The notes under the pieces were generated by a model that searched no databases, was not told the DNA's origin, and saw nothing but the letters and a program-made list of their open reading frames with translations. Of a DNA stretch of 14,358 nt, positions 8,238 through 14,358 are shown piece by piece (the stretch's first letter is position 1; each line of letters starts with the position of its first letter). This stretch comes from Cytophagaceae bacterium (GTDB taxonomy: Bacteria > Bacteroidota > Bacteroidia > Cytophagales > Cytophagaceae). The stretch is from NCBI GenBank assembly GCA_021151805.1, contig JAGKWN010000103.1, forward strand, positions 1-14,358, in the 5' to 3' direction. Position numbers and translations under genes: made by a program.

Positions 8238-9407
8238 ATGAAAGAAGAATCAATCATTCAGCGCGCAGAAATGTATGTACGCAAACTTTATGCGCACACC
8301 GACAAAGATCTTTATTATCACAATTTAGCACACACGGAACATACTGCCCGTGCAGCAGAAGAAATCGCCACACATTACAAGCTGAATGAAAATGATCATT
8401 CGATTGTACTGGTTGCAGCATGGCTACACGATGTAGGTTACATCACTTCAGGTACAGTAAATCACGAAGAAGCTTCCGTAAAAGTTGCTAAGGAATTTTT
8501 ACAGTCTGAAGGATCGGATGCAGCATTTATTGCAGCCGTAGAGCAATGTATTCTTGCAACCAAGATGCCTCAGCAGCCTAAGAATCTGCTGGAAGAAATT
8601 ATGTGCGACGCGGATCTGTATGATTTAGGTACCGAGCATTTTAAACACAACAACAAAAAGGTTCGCAAAGAACTCGAAATACTCCTGAACAAGGAACTTA
8701 CAGGCACTGAGTGGCGTACGTTTTCGCTAGTCTTTTTAAAAAAACAGGTATATAAAACAGATTATTGCAGAAACTTATTACAGGCCGGACTTGAAAAAAA
8801 CATTCAATCGATTGAGGACAAACAGGCAGAAAAAGACATGGAACATCCTAAAAAAGAAAAGGAAGATAAAGCCAAAGACAAATTCAACAGAGGTGTAGAG
8901 ACGATGTTCCGCACAACATCTACCAATCACTTGCGCTTAAGTGAAATGGCAGATAATAAAGCAAACATCATGATCACAGTGAATTCCATTATCATATCGG
9001 TTTTGCTGACGGTGTTGTTCAGAAAGCTGGATACTGATCCGCGCTTTCTGGTTCCTACCATGTTGCTTTTGTTTACGTCTCTTGTGACTATTGTATTCTC
9101 TATTTCTGTAACGCGCCCCAATGTTACCAGCGGAACATTCAGCAAAGAAGATATTGAAAAGAAACGCGCGAACTTATTGTTCTTCGGAAATTTTTATAAA
9201 ATGAAAATTGAAGATTATGAGTGGGGCATTCAGCAGGTGATGAACGATCCGGATTTTCTATATGGCAGCATGACGCGCGATATCTATCATCTGGGTGTTG
9301 TATTGGGAAGGAAATATAAAATGCTTCGCTTAGCCTATAGCTTCTTTATGTTTGGCTTTATTATATCAGTATTGTCGTTTGTGGTAGTTGTGATGCCGTT
9401 GAAATGA
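8238..9407 (+). CDS. HD-domain protein fused to a Pycsar-effector-type (DUF5706) membrane domain
   Basis: The 389-residue protein has two modules. Residues about 5-190 are an HD phosphohydrolase domain with metal ligands H32 (or H28), H64-D65 in AWLHDVGY, and an Asp in CDADLYD (124-129). A Lys/Glu-rich linker (about 192-216) follows. Residues about 225-388 match the DUF5706/PycTM type: NHLRLSEMADNKANIMI runs into a first membrane span (about 243-262), with more at about 271-292 and 366-387. In Pycsar anti-phage systems such proteins are membrane effectors switched on by cyclic UMP or cyclic CMP. No pyrimidine cyclase is visible here, so a defence role is not shown. HD domains can hydrolyse nucleotides or cyclic nucleotides, so the fused domain might degrade the signal. 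A GAAGG ribosome-binding site lies before the ATG, 15 bases after the previous stop; this is the last gene of the operon. Confidence 0.85.
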   Translation: MKEESIIQRAEMYVRKLYAHTDKDLYYHNLAHTEHTARAAEEIATHYKLNENDHSIVLVAAWLHDVGYITSGTVNHEEASVKVAKEFLQSEGSDAAFIAAVEQCILATKMPQQPKNLLEEIMCDADLYDLGTEHFKHNNKKVRKELEILLNKELTGTEWRTFSLVFLKKQVYKTDYCRNLLQAGLEKNIQSIEDKQAEKDMEHPKKEKEDKAKDKFNRGVETMFRTTSTNHLRLSEMADNKANIMITVNSIIISVLLTVLFRKLDTDPRFLVPTMLLLFTSLVTIVFSISVTRPNVTSGTFSKEDIEKKRANLLFFGNFYKMKIEDYEWGIQQVMNDPDFLYGSMTRDIYHLGVVLGRKYKMLRLAYSFFMFGFIISVLSFVVVVMPLK

Positions 9408-9432
9408 AATTGAATAGAAAGAATTATATTAT

Positions 9433-9480
9433 ACATAAACAAAGAAGCCCTGCTGATAAGCAGGGCTTCTTTGTTTATGT
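9433..9480. terminator. Bidirectional intrinsic terminator, perfect 22-bp stem
   Basis: The left arm at 9433-9454 (core AAAGAAGCCCTGCT) is the exact reverse complement of the right arm at 9459-9480, around a GATA loop. The outer stem is A/T-rich, so either strand carries a T-rich tail after a GC-rich inner stem. It lies between the convergent HD/DUF5706 gene and the DUF4468 gene and can serve both. Confidence 0.9.
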
Positions 9481-9536
9481 GGTGTCTGGTAAACCGTCAT
9501 CAGGGGACCTGTACCTAATACCTGGCAACTAAGCTT

Positions 9537-10082
9537 CTACCAATCCGATTTATTTGCCGGGTCATTCTGGAATTCAGTAACCACACGTTTCAAATCGTTG
9601 GTTAATGTCACCATGTTTGAGTTCGTTTTATTTTTAATGAACACCCATGATTTGCTGGTCATTTTTGTTGCGCCACATTCAGGTGATACGTTTTCCAGTT
9701 TACCACCTGAAGCTTTTGATTTAGCATCGCCTACGTGAAAGAAATCCGTTGCGATATAACGATACTTACCATCTTTAATAAAAACAGAAAGCGTAAACGT
9801 TACCGGACTTTTTTCATTCGCGCTTCCATTCACATTCGGATATTCAATCAGTGTAGAAGCATTGTATACCAATTTATCAGCAGTTTCTTCTTTAAGCGTA
9901 AAACCTTGTTTGGTTGCCCACTCTTTTACCACCTTGGTAAGATCTGCAGGTTTAACACCAGCTGCATCTACAACTTCCAGGTAAGTAATTTTGCCAGTAC
10001 CTGCATCAACAGGAAGGTTTTGAGCAAACAATGAACAGGTAATTCCGAAAAATACTGAAATGCTTAATAAGAGATGTTTCAT
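9537..10082 (-). CDS. Secreted DUF4468 domain protein
   Basis: The 181-residue product has a clear signal peptide, ending near SLFAQ at residues 17-21. The mature protein begins LPVDAGTGKITYLEVVDAAG and continues with KEWATKQGF, the opening pattern of DUF4468, a Bacteroidota family of small exported proteins with a proposed TBP-like fold. The function of the family is unknown. There is no lipobox and no membrane span after the signal, so it is probably periplasmic or secreted. It stands alone, converging on the upstream operon at a shared terminator and diverging from the BASS transporter. A short inverted repeat lies 28 bases upstream of its start. Confidence 0.8.
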   Translation of the reverse strand: MKHLLLSISVFFGITCSLFAQNLPVDAGTGKITYLEVVDAAGVKPADLTKVVKEWATKQGFTLKEETADKLVYNASTLIEYPNVNGSANEKSPVTFTLSVFIKDGKYRYIATDFFHVGDAKSKASGGKLENVSPECGATKMTSKSWVFIKNKTNSNMVTLTNDLKRVVTEFQNDPANKSDW

Positions 10083-10110
10083 AGAATAGTTCTTAGGTTT
10101 ATACGTACAA

Positions 10111-10132
10111 TTGAATAATTCAACTTATTCAA
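10111..10132 (-). promoter_or_regulatory. Inverted repeat upstream of the DUF4468 gene
   Basis: TTGAATAA (10111-10118) and TTATTCAA (10125-10132) are perfect reverse complements separated by 6 bases. The left arm also overlaps a palindrome, TTGAATAATTCAA. It lies 28 bases before the DUF4468 start in a divergent intergenic region, so it could be an operator or a leader hairpin. Chance is possible in sequence this AT-rich. Confidence 0.35.
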
Positions 10133-10248
10133 GGTATAATATACTTTATCGAAGTAAAAAAGTAAAATTTTGACCAGATTTTGTTAAAAAGGCAACAATT
10201 TTTTTTCAATAAAAATGAAGCAGAAGTATCTTGCGGAAAAATGGCATT

Positions 10249-11157
10249 ATGAATCTATCAGGAATTTTTTTTATAGGTATAATTTTAATTATGGGTGTTG
10301 CGGCAGCTATATTTCCGTTTGTGTTTGTGGGCTTTTTATCTTTTCTGCCATTCTTACTGGCTATCGTTATGCTGTTTATGGGTATTACACTGAAAAAAGA
10401 AGATATTCTCAATGCATTAAAAAATTGGAAAATAGCATTGCTTGGATCATTTCTGCAATTTTTCTTAATGCCTTTGATTGCCTATGTATTAGGTATTGTT
10501 TATGATCTGAGTCCGGAATTCAGGTTAGGCTTATTACTTGTAGGTTGTTGCCCCGGCGGAACAGCTTCTAATGTAATCGTATACTTATTTAAAGGCGATG
10601 TTCCGCTTTCTGTTTTTATGACATTCATTTCAACGGTTGCATCCGTTGTACTCACACCACTGTTGCTGGAATTTTATATTGGCCAAACTATGGATCTGCC
10701 TACGCAAAGTTTAATTACAGATATTTTTATTCTGGTACTTATACCATTGCTGGCAGGATATTTTATGCAGCGATATTTAAATGAGGAAGTTTTGCTTAAG
10801 CTTGAAAAGATCTCTTCTGTTATAGCTTTGATTGTAATTGCAATCATTATTGCAGCCATTATCGCATCCAATACCGGTACGATGCAAACTATGTCAGGTA
10901 TTTTGATCATGGTTGTAATATTACACAACGGACTGGGTCTTTTAATAGGCTACTACTTGTCTTATGTTATAATAAAGGATAAGCGCATAGCGCGTACAAT
11001 AGCAATCGAAGTCGGCATGCAGAATTCAGGCTTAGGCGTTGTTCTGGCGAACCTGCATTTTACAAAAATGGTAGCATTGCCTTCAGCCATTTTTAGTTTC
11101 TGGCACAATGTTTCCGGTACATTCCTGGCAAATTACTGGGGAAGAAATAATAAGTAA
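10249..11157 (+). CDS. Bile acid:sodium symporter (BASS) family transporter
   Basis: This is a roughly 302-residue, very hydrophobic inner-membrane protein with about nine or ten membrane segments. Two family signatures stand out: CCPGGTASNVIVYLF in the first half and AIEVGMQNSGLG in the second. They correspond to the two crossover regions of BASS transporters, including the Glu and Gln used for sodium binding in the structurally known bacterial homologue. Such proteins move organic anions with sodium; bacterial substrates include pantoate and other carboxylates, and the substrate here cannot be read from sequence. The ATG at 10249 is preferred: a TTG 18 bases upstream is in frame, but translation from 10249 gives a normal hydrophobic start, and the GGAAAA at 10235-10240 is a plausible ribosome-binding site. 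The gene stands alone. Confidence 0.85.
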   Translation: MNLSGIFFIGIILIMGVAAAIFPFVFVGFLSFLPFLLAIVMLFMGITLKKEDILNALKNWKIALLGSFLQFFLMPLIAYVLGIVYDLSPEFRLGLLLVGCCPGGTASNVIVYLFKGDVPLSVFMTFISTVASVVLTPLLLEFYIGQTMDLPTQSLITDIFILVLIPLLAGYFMQRYLNEEVLLKLEKISSVIALIVIAIIIAAIIASNTGTMQTMSGILIMVVILHNGLGLLIGYYLSYVIIKDKRIARTIAIEVGMQNSGLGVVLANLHFTKMVALPSAIFSFWHNVSGTFLANYWGRNNK

Positions 11158-11163
11158 TAGTTC

Positions 11164-11203
11164 ATGTTTTAAGTTTCAGAATAAATCTTAAAACTTAAAA
11201 CAT
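11164..11203. terminator. AT-rich inverted repeat between convergent genes
   Basis: ATGTTTTAAGTTT (11164-11176) and AAACTTAAAACAT (11191-11203) form a perfect 13-bp stem with a 14-base loop, 7 bases after the BASS gene stop. Short related pieces (AGAACTT, twice) follow to 11217, just before the ahpD stop. It probably ends both convergent genes, though the stem is weak and AT-only in most positions. Confidence 0.55.
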
Positions 11204-11219
11204 AGAACTTAGAACTTCT

Positions 11220-11801
11220 TTAATTCATTATTTTATCCAGACTTGTAACAACAGCTGCCAGGCGGATTGCATCCCATACACGTTCTTCACTTGCTCCCAT
11301 TTCGCGCACAGAATGTTCGTGCGCGTTCACACACATTTCACAACCATTCACAGCGCTTACTGCAAGACTGATTAGTTCGAAAAACTCTTTGCCAAGCACA
11401 GGCTTCATCATAATGTTCATTTTGATTTTGGCTTGCATGGTATTGTAAGATTCTTTCTGTTGAAAATGTCTGAAGCGGTAGAATACATTGTTGCCGGCTA
11501 ATAAACTCGCACAGGAGATTGCTTCATTCGATTCTTCAACAGTTGCGCCTTTCTCTCCAGCCAGTGTGCGGAAGCCGGTAATGAGCGTATTATTTTTCTG
11601 ATTCGCAGCGATCGCTAAGGCTAACAAGGCTGTTTCTTTTTCACTCATTGTTGCTGAAGAAAGTGCATTGCTTACATTCACTTTAAGATCCCTGATATAG
11701 CGTGAGTCTGCCTGATCAAGAAGTTGTAATACTTCAGGCATGCTGTTTTCAATGCGTAGCAGACTAATAAGCTCGGCTGTAGTTTCTGATAATTGTACCA
11801 T
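11220..11801 (-). CDS. ahpD: AhpD-type alkylhydroperoxidase (carboxymuconolactone decarboxylase family)
   Basis: The 193-residue protein carries the AhpD active site GCEMCVNAHEHSVREMG: C154, C157 and H161, with E142 twelve residues before the first cysteine. This spacing equals the E118, C130, C133 and H137 set of Mycobacterium tuberculosis AhpD. The mycobacterial histidine between the two cysteines (H132) is Met156 here. Length is slightly above the usual 175-180. AhpD re-reduces the peroxiredoxin AhpC by a dithiol relay fed through lipoamide and related partners. ahpC lies directly upstream on the same strand with a 54-base gap, so the two are probably co-transcribed. The gap holds a stem-loop, and the leader shows no strong Shine-Dalgarno site. 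Confidence 0.9.
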   Translation of the reverse strand: MVQLSETTAELISLLRIENSMPEVLQLLDQADSRYIRDLKVNVSNALSSATMSEKETALLALAIAANQKNNTLITGFRTLAGEKGATVEESNEAISCASLLAGNNVFYRFRHFQQKESYNTMQAKIKMNIMMKPVLGKEFFELISLAVSAVNGCEMCVNAHEHSVREMGASEERVWDAIRLAAVVTSLDKIMN

Positions 11802-11816
11802 AATATCTTTTTTTAT

Positions 11817-11845
11817 AGAGGAGTATTCATTACAAATACTCCTCT
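11817..11845 (-). promoter_or_regulatory. Stem-loop between ahpC and ahpD
   Basis: AGAGGAGTATT (11817-11827) pairs perfectly with AATACTCCTCT (11835-11845) around a 7-base loop. Read in the direction of the genes, the stem is followed by ATAAAAAAAGATATT and then the ahpD ATG, so there is no U-tract and it is not an intrinsic terminator in that direction. It could protect the ahpC end of the message or tune ahpD translation. Confidence 0.55.
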
Positions 11846-11855
11846 GGTGAATGAT

Positions 11856-12413
11856 TTAAACATGAATCGTTTCCTGACCTTTTTCCCAGTTGCATGGGCA
11901 TAACTCATCTGTCTGTAAGGCATCCAGCACACGGATCACCTCTTTTACATTTCGTCCGACATTCAGATCGTTGACACTAACCCAACGGATGATACCTTGC
12001 GGATCAATAATGAAGGTTGCGCGTAATGCAACTTTCTCAACCGGCTCTAAAATCCCTAATTCTTCTGCAAGTGATTTTGAAGTATCGGCAAGCATCGGAA
12101 ATTTCAATCCGCGCAAATCATCATGATCTTTTCTCCAGGCTGCGTGTACAAACTCTGAATCTGTAGAAGCTCCGATTAGCGTCGTATCACGATCCCTGAA
12201 TTCTCCATACGCATTATTGAACTCTGCAATTTCAGTCGGACAAACAAACGTGAAGTCCTTTGGCCACCAGAACATGACTGTCCATTGATTGTTATCATTT
12301 ACCAGATTTTCTGAAGAAATATCCGCGAACTCTTTGCCTTTTTCTAATGATACAACGGCTGTTTTTTTAAATGCCGGAAATGTGCTTCCTACGCTTAAGA
12401 TTCTATTTTGCAT
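11856..12413 (-). CDS. ahpC: Peroxiredoxin AhpC, three-cysteine AhpD-dependent type
   Basis: This is a 185-residue thioredoxin-fold peroxidase that reduces hydrogen peroxide, alkyl peroxides and probably peroxynitrite in the cytoplasm. The peroxidatic cysteine is C58 in FTFVCPTE, and R131 (in VALRATFIID) is the conserved active-site arginine. The C-terminus ends TDELCPCNWEKGQ with C172 and C174, the two-cysteine tail of mycobacterial AhpC, whose electrons come from AhpD. ahpD lies just downstream, which supports this electron route. The start chosen is the ATG at 12413 (MQNRILSVGS); the frame is open for 21 more codons to an ATG at 12476, but those residues do not belong to the family and that ATG sits in the probable promoter. 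oxyR is divergent, 107 bases away. Confidence 0.95.
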   Translation of the reverse strand: MQNRILSVGSTFPAFKKTAVVSLEKGKEFADISSENLVNDNNQWTVMFWWPKDFTFVCPTEIAEFNNAYGEFRDRDTTLIGASTDSEFVHAAWRKDHDDLRGLKFPMLADTSKSLAEELGILEPVEKVALRATFIIDPQGIIRWVSVNDLNVGRNVKEVIRVLDALQTDELCPCNWEKGQETIHV

Positions 12414-12445
12414 AACTCTGAATAGTTTTGTGTAATTGATTGATA

Positions 12446-12477
12446 CAAATTTGGTGCAACTGAAATTATAATTCAAA
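12446..12477 (-). promoter_or_regulatory. Candidate Bacteroidota-type ahpC promoter
   Basis: On the - strand, TTTG (12477-12474) is followed after 20 bases by CAAATTTG (12453-12446). The Bacteroides consensus is TTTG-N19-TANNTTTG, so there is one mismatch and one extra spacer base. Transcription would start about 25-30 bases before the ahpC ATG. CAAATTTG is itself a palindrome. Confidence 0.35.
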
Positions 12478-12495
12478 TTGATTGTTTTTATATCT

Positions 12496-12514
12496 ATATA
12501 GATTTTAACTATAT
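12496..12514. promoter_or_regulatory. Candidate OxyR binding site
   Basis: The palindrome ATATAGATTTTAACTATAT contains ATAGATTTTAACTAT at 12498-12512. This matches every fixed position of the E. coli OxyR core motif ATAG-N-T-N3-A-N-CTAT. It ends 6 bases before the oxyR ATG and about 85-100 bases from ahpC, a good place for OxyR to control itself and ahpC. A second motif copy one turn pattern away (22-base step) is not seen. Use of the proteobacterial motif in this phylum is an assumption. Confidence 0.55.
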
Positions 12515-12520
12515 TGTGAT

Positions 12521-13465
12521 ATGTTATCCATTACCCTTACCCAACTCGAATACATTATTGCTGTAGATACCTACAGACATTTTGTGACCGCCTCTGAAAA
12601 ATGTTTTGTAACTCAGCCAACGCTTAGCATGCAGATCAAAAAACTGGAAGACGAATTAGGCGTGATCATTTTTGATCGTACCAAACAACCGATTGTACCT
12701 ACTGAAATTGGCGCGAAGATTATTGAACAGGCACGGGTTACATTGAGTGCAGGAAAGAAAATTGCGGAACTGATCAAAGAAGATAGTGAAACGATTTCCG
12801 GAGAATTGACGATAGGCATCATCCCTTCACTGGCACCGTATTTATTGCCCCGCTTTATCGGCGTCTTTACAGAAAAGTACCCGATGGTTAAAGTTAAGAT
12901 CATTGAATTGATGACCGAAGAGATTGTATTTCAGTTGAAGAAAGATATAATTGATGTCGGCATTCTGGTGACTCCGTTAAGTGAAGCAGGTGTTATCGAA
13001 AAGCCTTTGTTCTATGAAAAGATGGTCTTATATATTCATGCCCACCATCCTTTGGCTAAAAAGAAAATTTTAAAAACAACAGATATTGCAACGCCTGACC
13101 TCTGGTTGTTAAGTAAAGGACATTGTTTCAGGTCTCAGGTGTTGAATCTTTGTTCTTATCAACGTTCCGCGCAAAGTGAATTGCCGTTTGAATATGAAAG
13201 TGGCTCATTGGAAACATTGAAAAAGTTTGTAGAAAAGGAAGGCGGCTTTACCTTACTTCCTGAATTGGCAATTGATGATAGCGGCAAACATGCAGATACA
13301 CGCATCAAGCAATTTGATGTTACACCGCTGCGTGAAGTAAGCTTTGCTTATACCAGAAATTATTCGAAGAAAAAGCTGTTGGAATTGCTGGAAACAGAAA
13401 TTAAAAAATCTGTGCCCAAAGCCATGTTAACCAAAGATAGAGGCAGTGTTGTTGACTGGCGTTGA
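12521..13465 (+). CDS. oxyR: Peroxide-sensing LysR-type regulator OxyR
   Basis: The 314-residue protein has a LysR winged-helix HTH at residues 1-60 (TLTQLEYIIAV, then TQPTLSMQIKKLEDELGVII) and a LysR effector domain from about 92. SKGHCFRSQVLNLC places cysteines at 202 and 211, with the same nine-residue spacing as the redox pair C199 and C208 of E. coli OxyR, plus the GHC context. Peroxide should form the disulfide and change DNA binding. It is divergent from ahpC, with a matching OxyR-type motif just before its own start, which suggests autoregulation and control of ahpCD. Length is normal. A hairpin terminator follows. Confidence 0.95.
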   Translation: MLSITLTQLEYIIAVDTYRHFVTASEKCFVTQPTLSMQIKKLEDELGVIIFDRTKQPIVPTEIGAKIIEQARVTLSAGKKIAELIKEDSETISGELTIGIIPSLAPYLLPRFIGVFTEKYPMVKVKIIELMTEEIVFQLKKDIIDVGILVTPLSEAGVIEKPLFYEKMVLYIHAHHPLAKKKILKTTDIATPDLWLLSKGHCFRSQVLNLCSYQRSAQSELPFEYESGSLETLKKFVEKEGGFTLLPELAIDDSGKHADTRIKQFDVTPLREVSFAYTRNYSKKKLLELLETEIKKSVPKAMLTKDRGSVVDWR

Positions 13466-13497
13466 TTTTTTCTGTCGTTAAAGGCTGAATAAGGCAA

Positions 13498-13538
13498 ACC
13501 CCAAGTGGGGTGGGATACTGTAAGTATCCCGGTATTTT
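13498..13538 (+). terminator. Double hairpin terminator after oxyR
   Basis: A small hairpin ACCCC-AAGT-GGGGT (13498-13511) is followed directly by GGGATACT-GTA-AGTATCCC (13512-13530) and then GGTATTTTT. The second stem with its T-run is a plausible intrinsic terminator for oxyR. The rest of the 179-base gap to the next gene shows only an AAAAATATTTTT palindrome at 13598-13609. Confidence 0.6.
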
Positions 13539-13644
13539 TAATGTAAGTGGTTGCAAATAGAGAACACCTTTAAAAATGGGTGCTTGTCAGATTGATCAAA
13601 AATATTTTTAGCCGAGAGAAATAATTTGAAGCTTTTGCTCCGGG

Positions 13645-14358
13645 TTATTTTTTTTCAGCAGGAGTTGCAGTTGCTTCTGCAGTAACCGTTCTACGTGCTT
13701 TGATACGGCTAAGCGAAACGTTGGTAATACCTAAATAAGATGCAATGTGTCTTTGAGATACACGCATGAAGATATAAGGACGGTTTTCCAGAAGACTGTT
13801 GAAACGTTGTTCCGGAGTTTCTGAAAGATATGAATGTAAGTGATTTGAATAATAAATCAGACGAGACATAAGAATGTTTGTCGTAACGGATGCCATTTCA
13901 GGTAATGTTAATACCATGGCATTCAACATGTCTTTTGTCAGATAGTAGATCGTACATTGTTCGATCGTTTCTATAAAATAGTTGCTGGGCAGATTCCCGA
14001 ACATACTTTCAACAGAAGTGAACAATTCATTTTCAAAAAAGAATTGCATCGTAATGTCTTTGCCGTCTTTCTCAAAACCCATGCGAACACTTCCGCTTTC
14101 TACGATATAAATCTTATCTGCAATTTCCTTAAAAACTGGCGCACAAGCATCACTTGCATAAAGGGCTTCTAGCTTAACCCCACGAGGATTATCAATCACA
14201 ACTGCAATACTATATTTGGGCGATTCGGCAGGGAAGAAACCCATAAATGAGGTATAGTACATTCCCTCACGGTATTTACCATTAACGAGTTTTTGAGAAG
14301 TACCCGTTTTCCCAGCAATTTTGTACATAGGATTGTTGATATTTTTGGCAGTGCCATG
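13645..14358 (-). CDS. Partial chimeric frame: penicillin-binding transpeptidase C-terminus joined to Crp/Fnr-type regulator
   Basis: The frame is open through the right edge, so its start lies outside the window; 237 residues are visible. Positions 14358 to about 14122 encode the end of a class B penicillin-binding protein (FtsI/PBP2-like): MYKIAGKTGTSQ with the KTG motif of the transpeptidase active site, then YTSFMGFFPAESPKYSIAVV and DACAPVFKEIADKIY. From about 14106 the same frame reads as a Crp/Fnr-family regulator: IVESGSVRMGFEKDG of the cyclic-nucleotide-binding fold and, near the end, RVSQRHIASYLGITNVSLSR, the recognition helix-turn-helix. The first 45 or so residues of a normal Crp protein are missing, as is any PASTA domain expected after the transpeptidase. 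The join is at ADKIY (14107-14121). It may be a genuine fusion, a deletion or an assembly artefact. A cytoplasmic HTH on an extracytoplasmic enzyme makes little topological sense. Confidence 0.75.
   Translation of the reverse strand, partial: HGTAKNINNPMYKIAGKTGTSQKLVNGKYREGMYYTSFMGFFPAESPKYSIAVVIDNPRGVKLEALYASDACAPVFKEIADKIYIVESGSVRMGFEKDGKDITMQFFFENELFTSVESMFGNLPSNYFIETIEQCTIYYLTKDMLNAMVLTLPEMASVTTNILMSRLIYYSNHLHSYLSETPEQRFNSLLENRPYIFMRVSQRHIASYLGITNVSLSRIKARRTVTAEATATPAEKK

Noticed and set aside
8238..9407. Complete Pycsar anti-phage locus
   Set aside because: Only the effector-like membrane domain is present; no cyclase gene is found on either side, so the name Pycsar system is not justified.
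10231..10248. TTG start for the BASS transporter
   Set aside because: It would add only six polar residues before a good ATG with a GGAAAA sequence upstream.
10215..10505. 96-codon + frame overlapping the start of the BASS gene
   Set aside because: It is a frame-shifted shadow of the transporter, which has clear family motifs.
11158..11219. Tandem AACTTA-like units as a CRISPR or mobile repeat
   Set aside because: Only a few short AT-rich units are present, without regular spacers or target duplications; an inverted-repeat terminator explains them better.
12414..12476. N-terminal extension of ahpC to an ATG at 12476
   Set aside because: The extra 21 residues do not fit the peroxiredoxin family, and the region holds the candidate ahpC promoter.

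Overview
The window looks like chromosome of a Bacteroidota bacterium, most likely in the order Cytophagales and Cytophaga-like. The basis is an AT-rich genome, A-rich leaders with weak Shine-Dalgarno sites, a DUF4468 protein, a Bacteroidota-style SdiA-regulated lipoprotein, a candidate TTTG-type promoter, and protein sequences that read as Cytophagales. The species call is inference. No rRNA, tRNA, CRISPR array, insertion sequence or phage gene is visible, and no gene-free stretch exceeds about 180 bases.

Left part (117-9407): all genes are on the + strand. A membrane-anchored AsmA/DUF748-like protein is followed by two AT-rich inverted-repeat structures. Then comes a tight four-gene run that is almost certainly one operon (4-base overlap, then gaps of 3 and 15 bases). 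It encodes a 756-residue GAF-like protein with an apparent TTG start, an SdiA-regulated beta-propeller lipoprotein, a 1223-residue exported protein, and an HD-domain protein fused to a Pycsar-effector-type (DUF5706) membrane domain. The exported protein joins a calcineurin-like phosphoesterase, a segment with a CotH/HipA-like kinase signature, and an Omp85-type barrel. The run ends at a perfect 22-bp stem, bidirectional terminator. This operon is the best candidate for an undescribed system: a cell-surface phosphoesterase/kinase-like machine encoded beside a cyclic-nucleotide-type membrane effector.

Middle part (9537-11157): a convergent secreted DUF4468 protein on the - strand has a short inverted repeat upstream. 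Next to it is a bile acid:sodium symporter (BASS) family transporter on the + strand.

Right part (11220-13465): this is a peroxide-defence module. ahpC and ahpD run leftwards with a stem-loop between them, and oxyR is divergent. A perfect match to the E. coli OxyR core motif ATAG-N-T-N3-A-N-CTAT lies just before oxyR. OxyR keeps both redox cysteines. AhpC has the three-cysteine layout that, in mycobacteria, is served by AhpD, so the two enzymes and the regulator form a coherent circuit.

Right edge (13645-14358): a partial - strand frame begins as the C-terminal end of a penicillin-binding transpeptidase (KTG motif). It continues in frame as a Crp/Fnr-type regulator lacking its N-terminus. 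The switch falls on a five-residue stretch that suits both families. It is either a real gene fusion or an assembly or deletion join.
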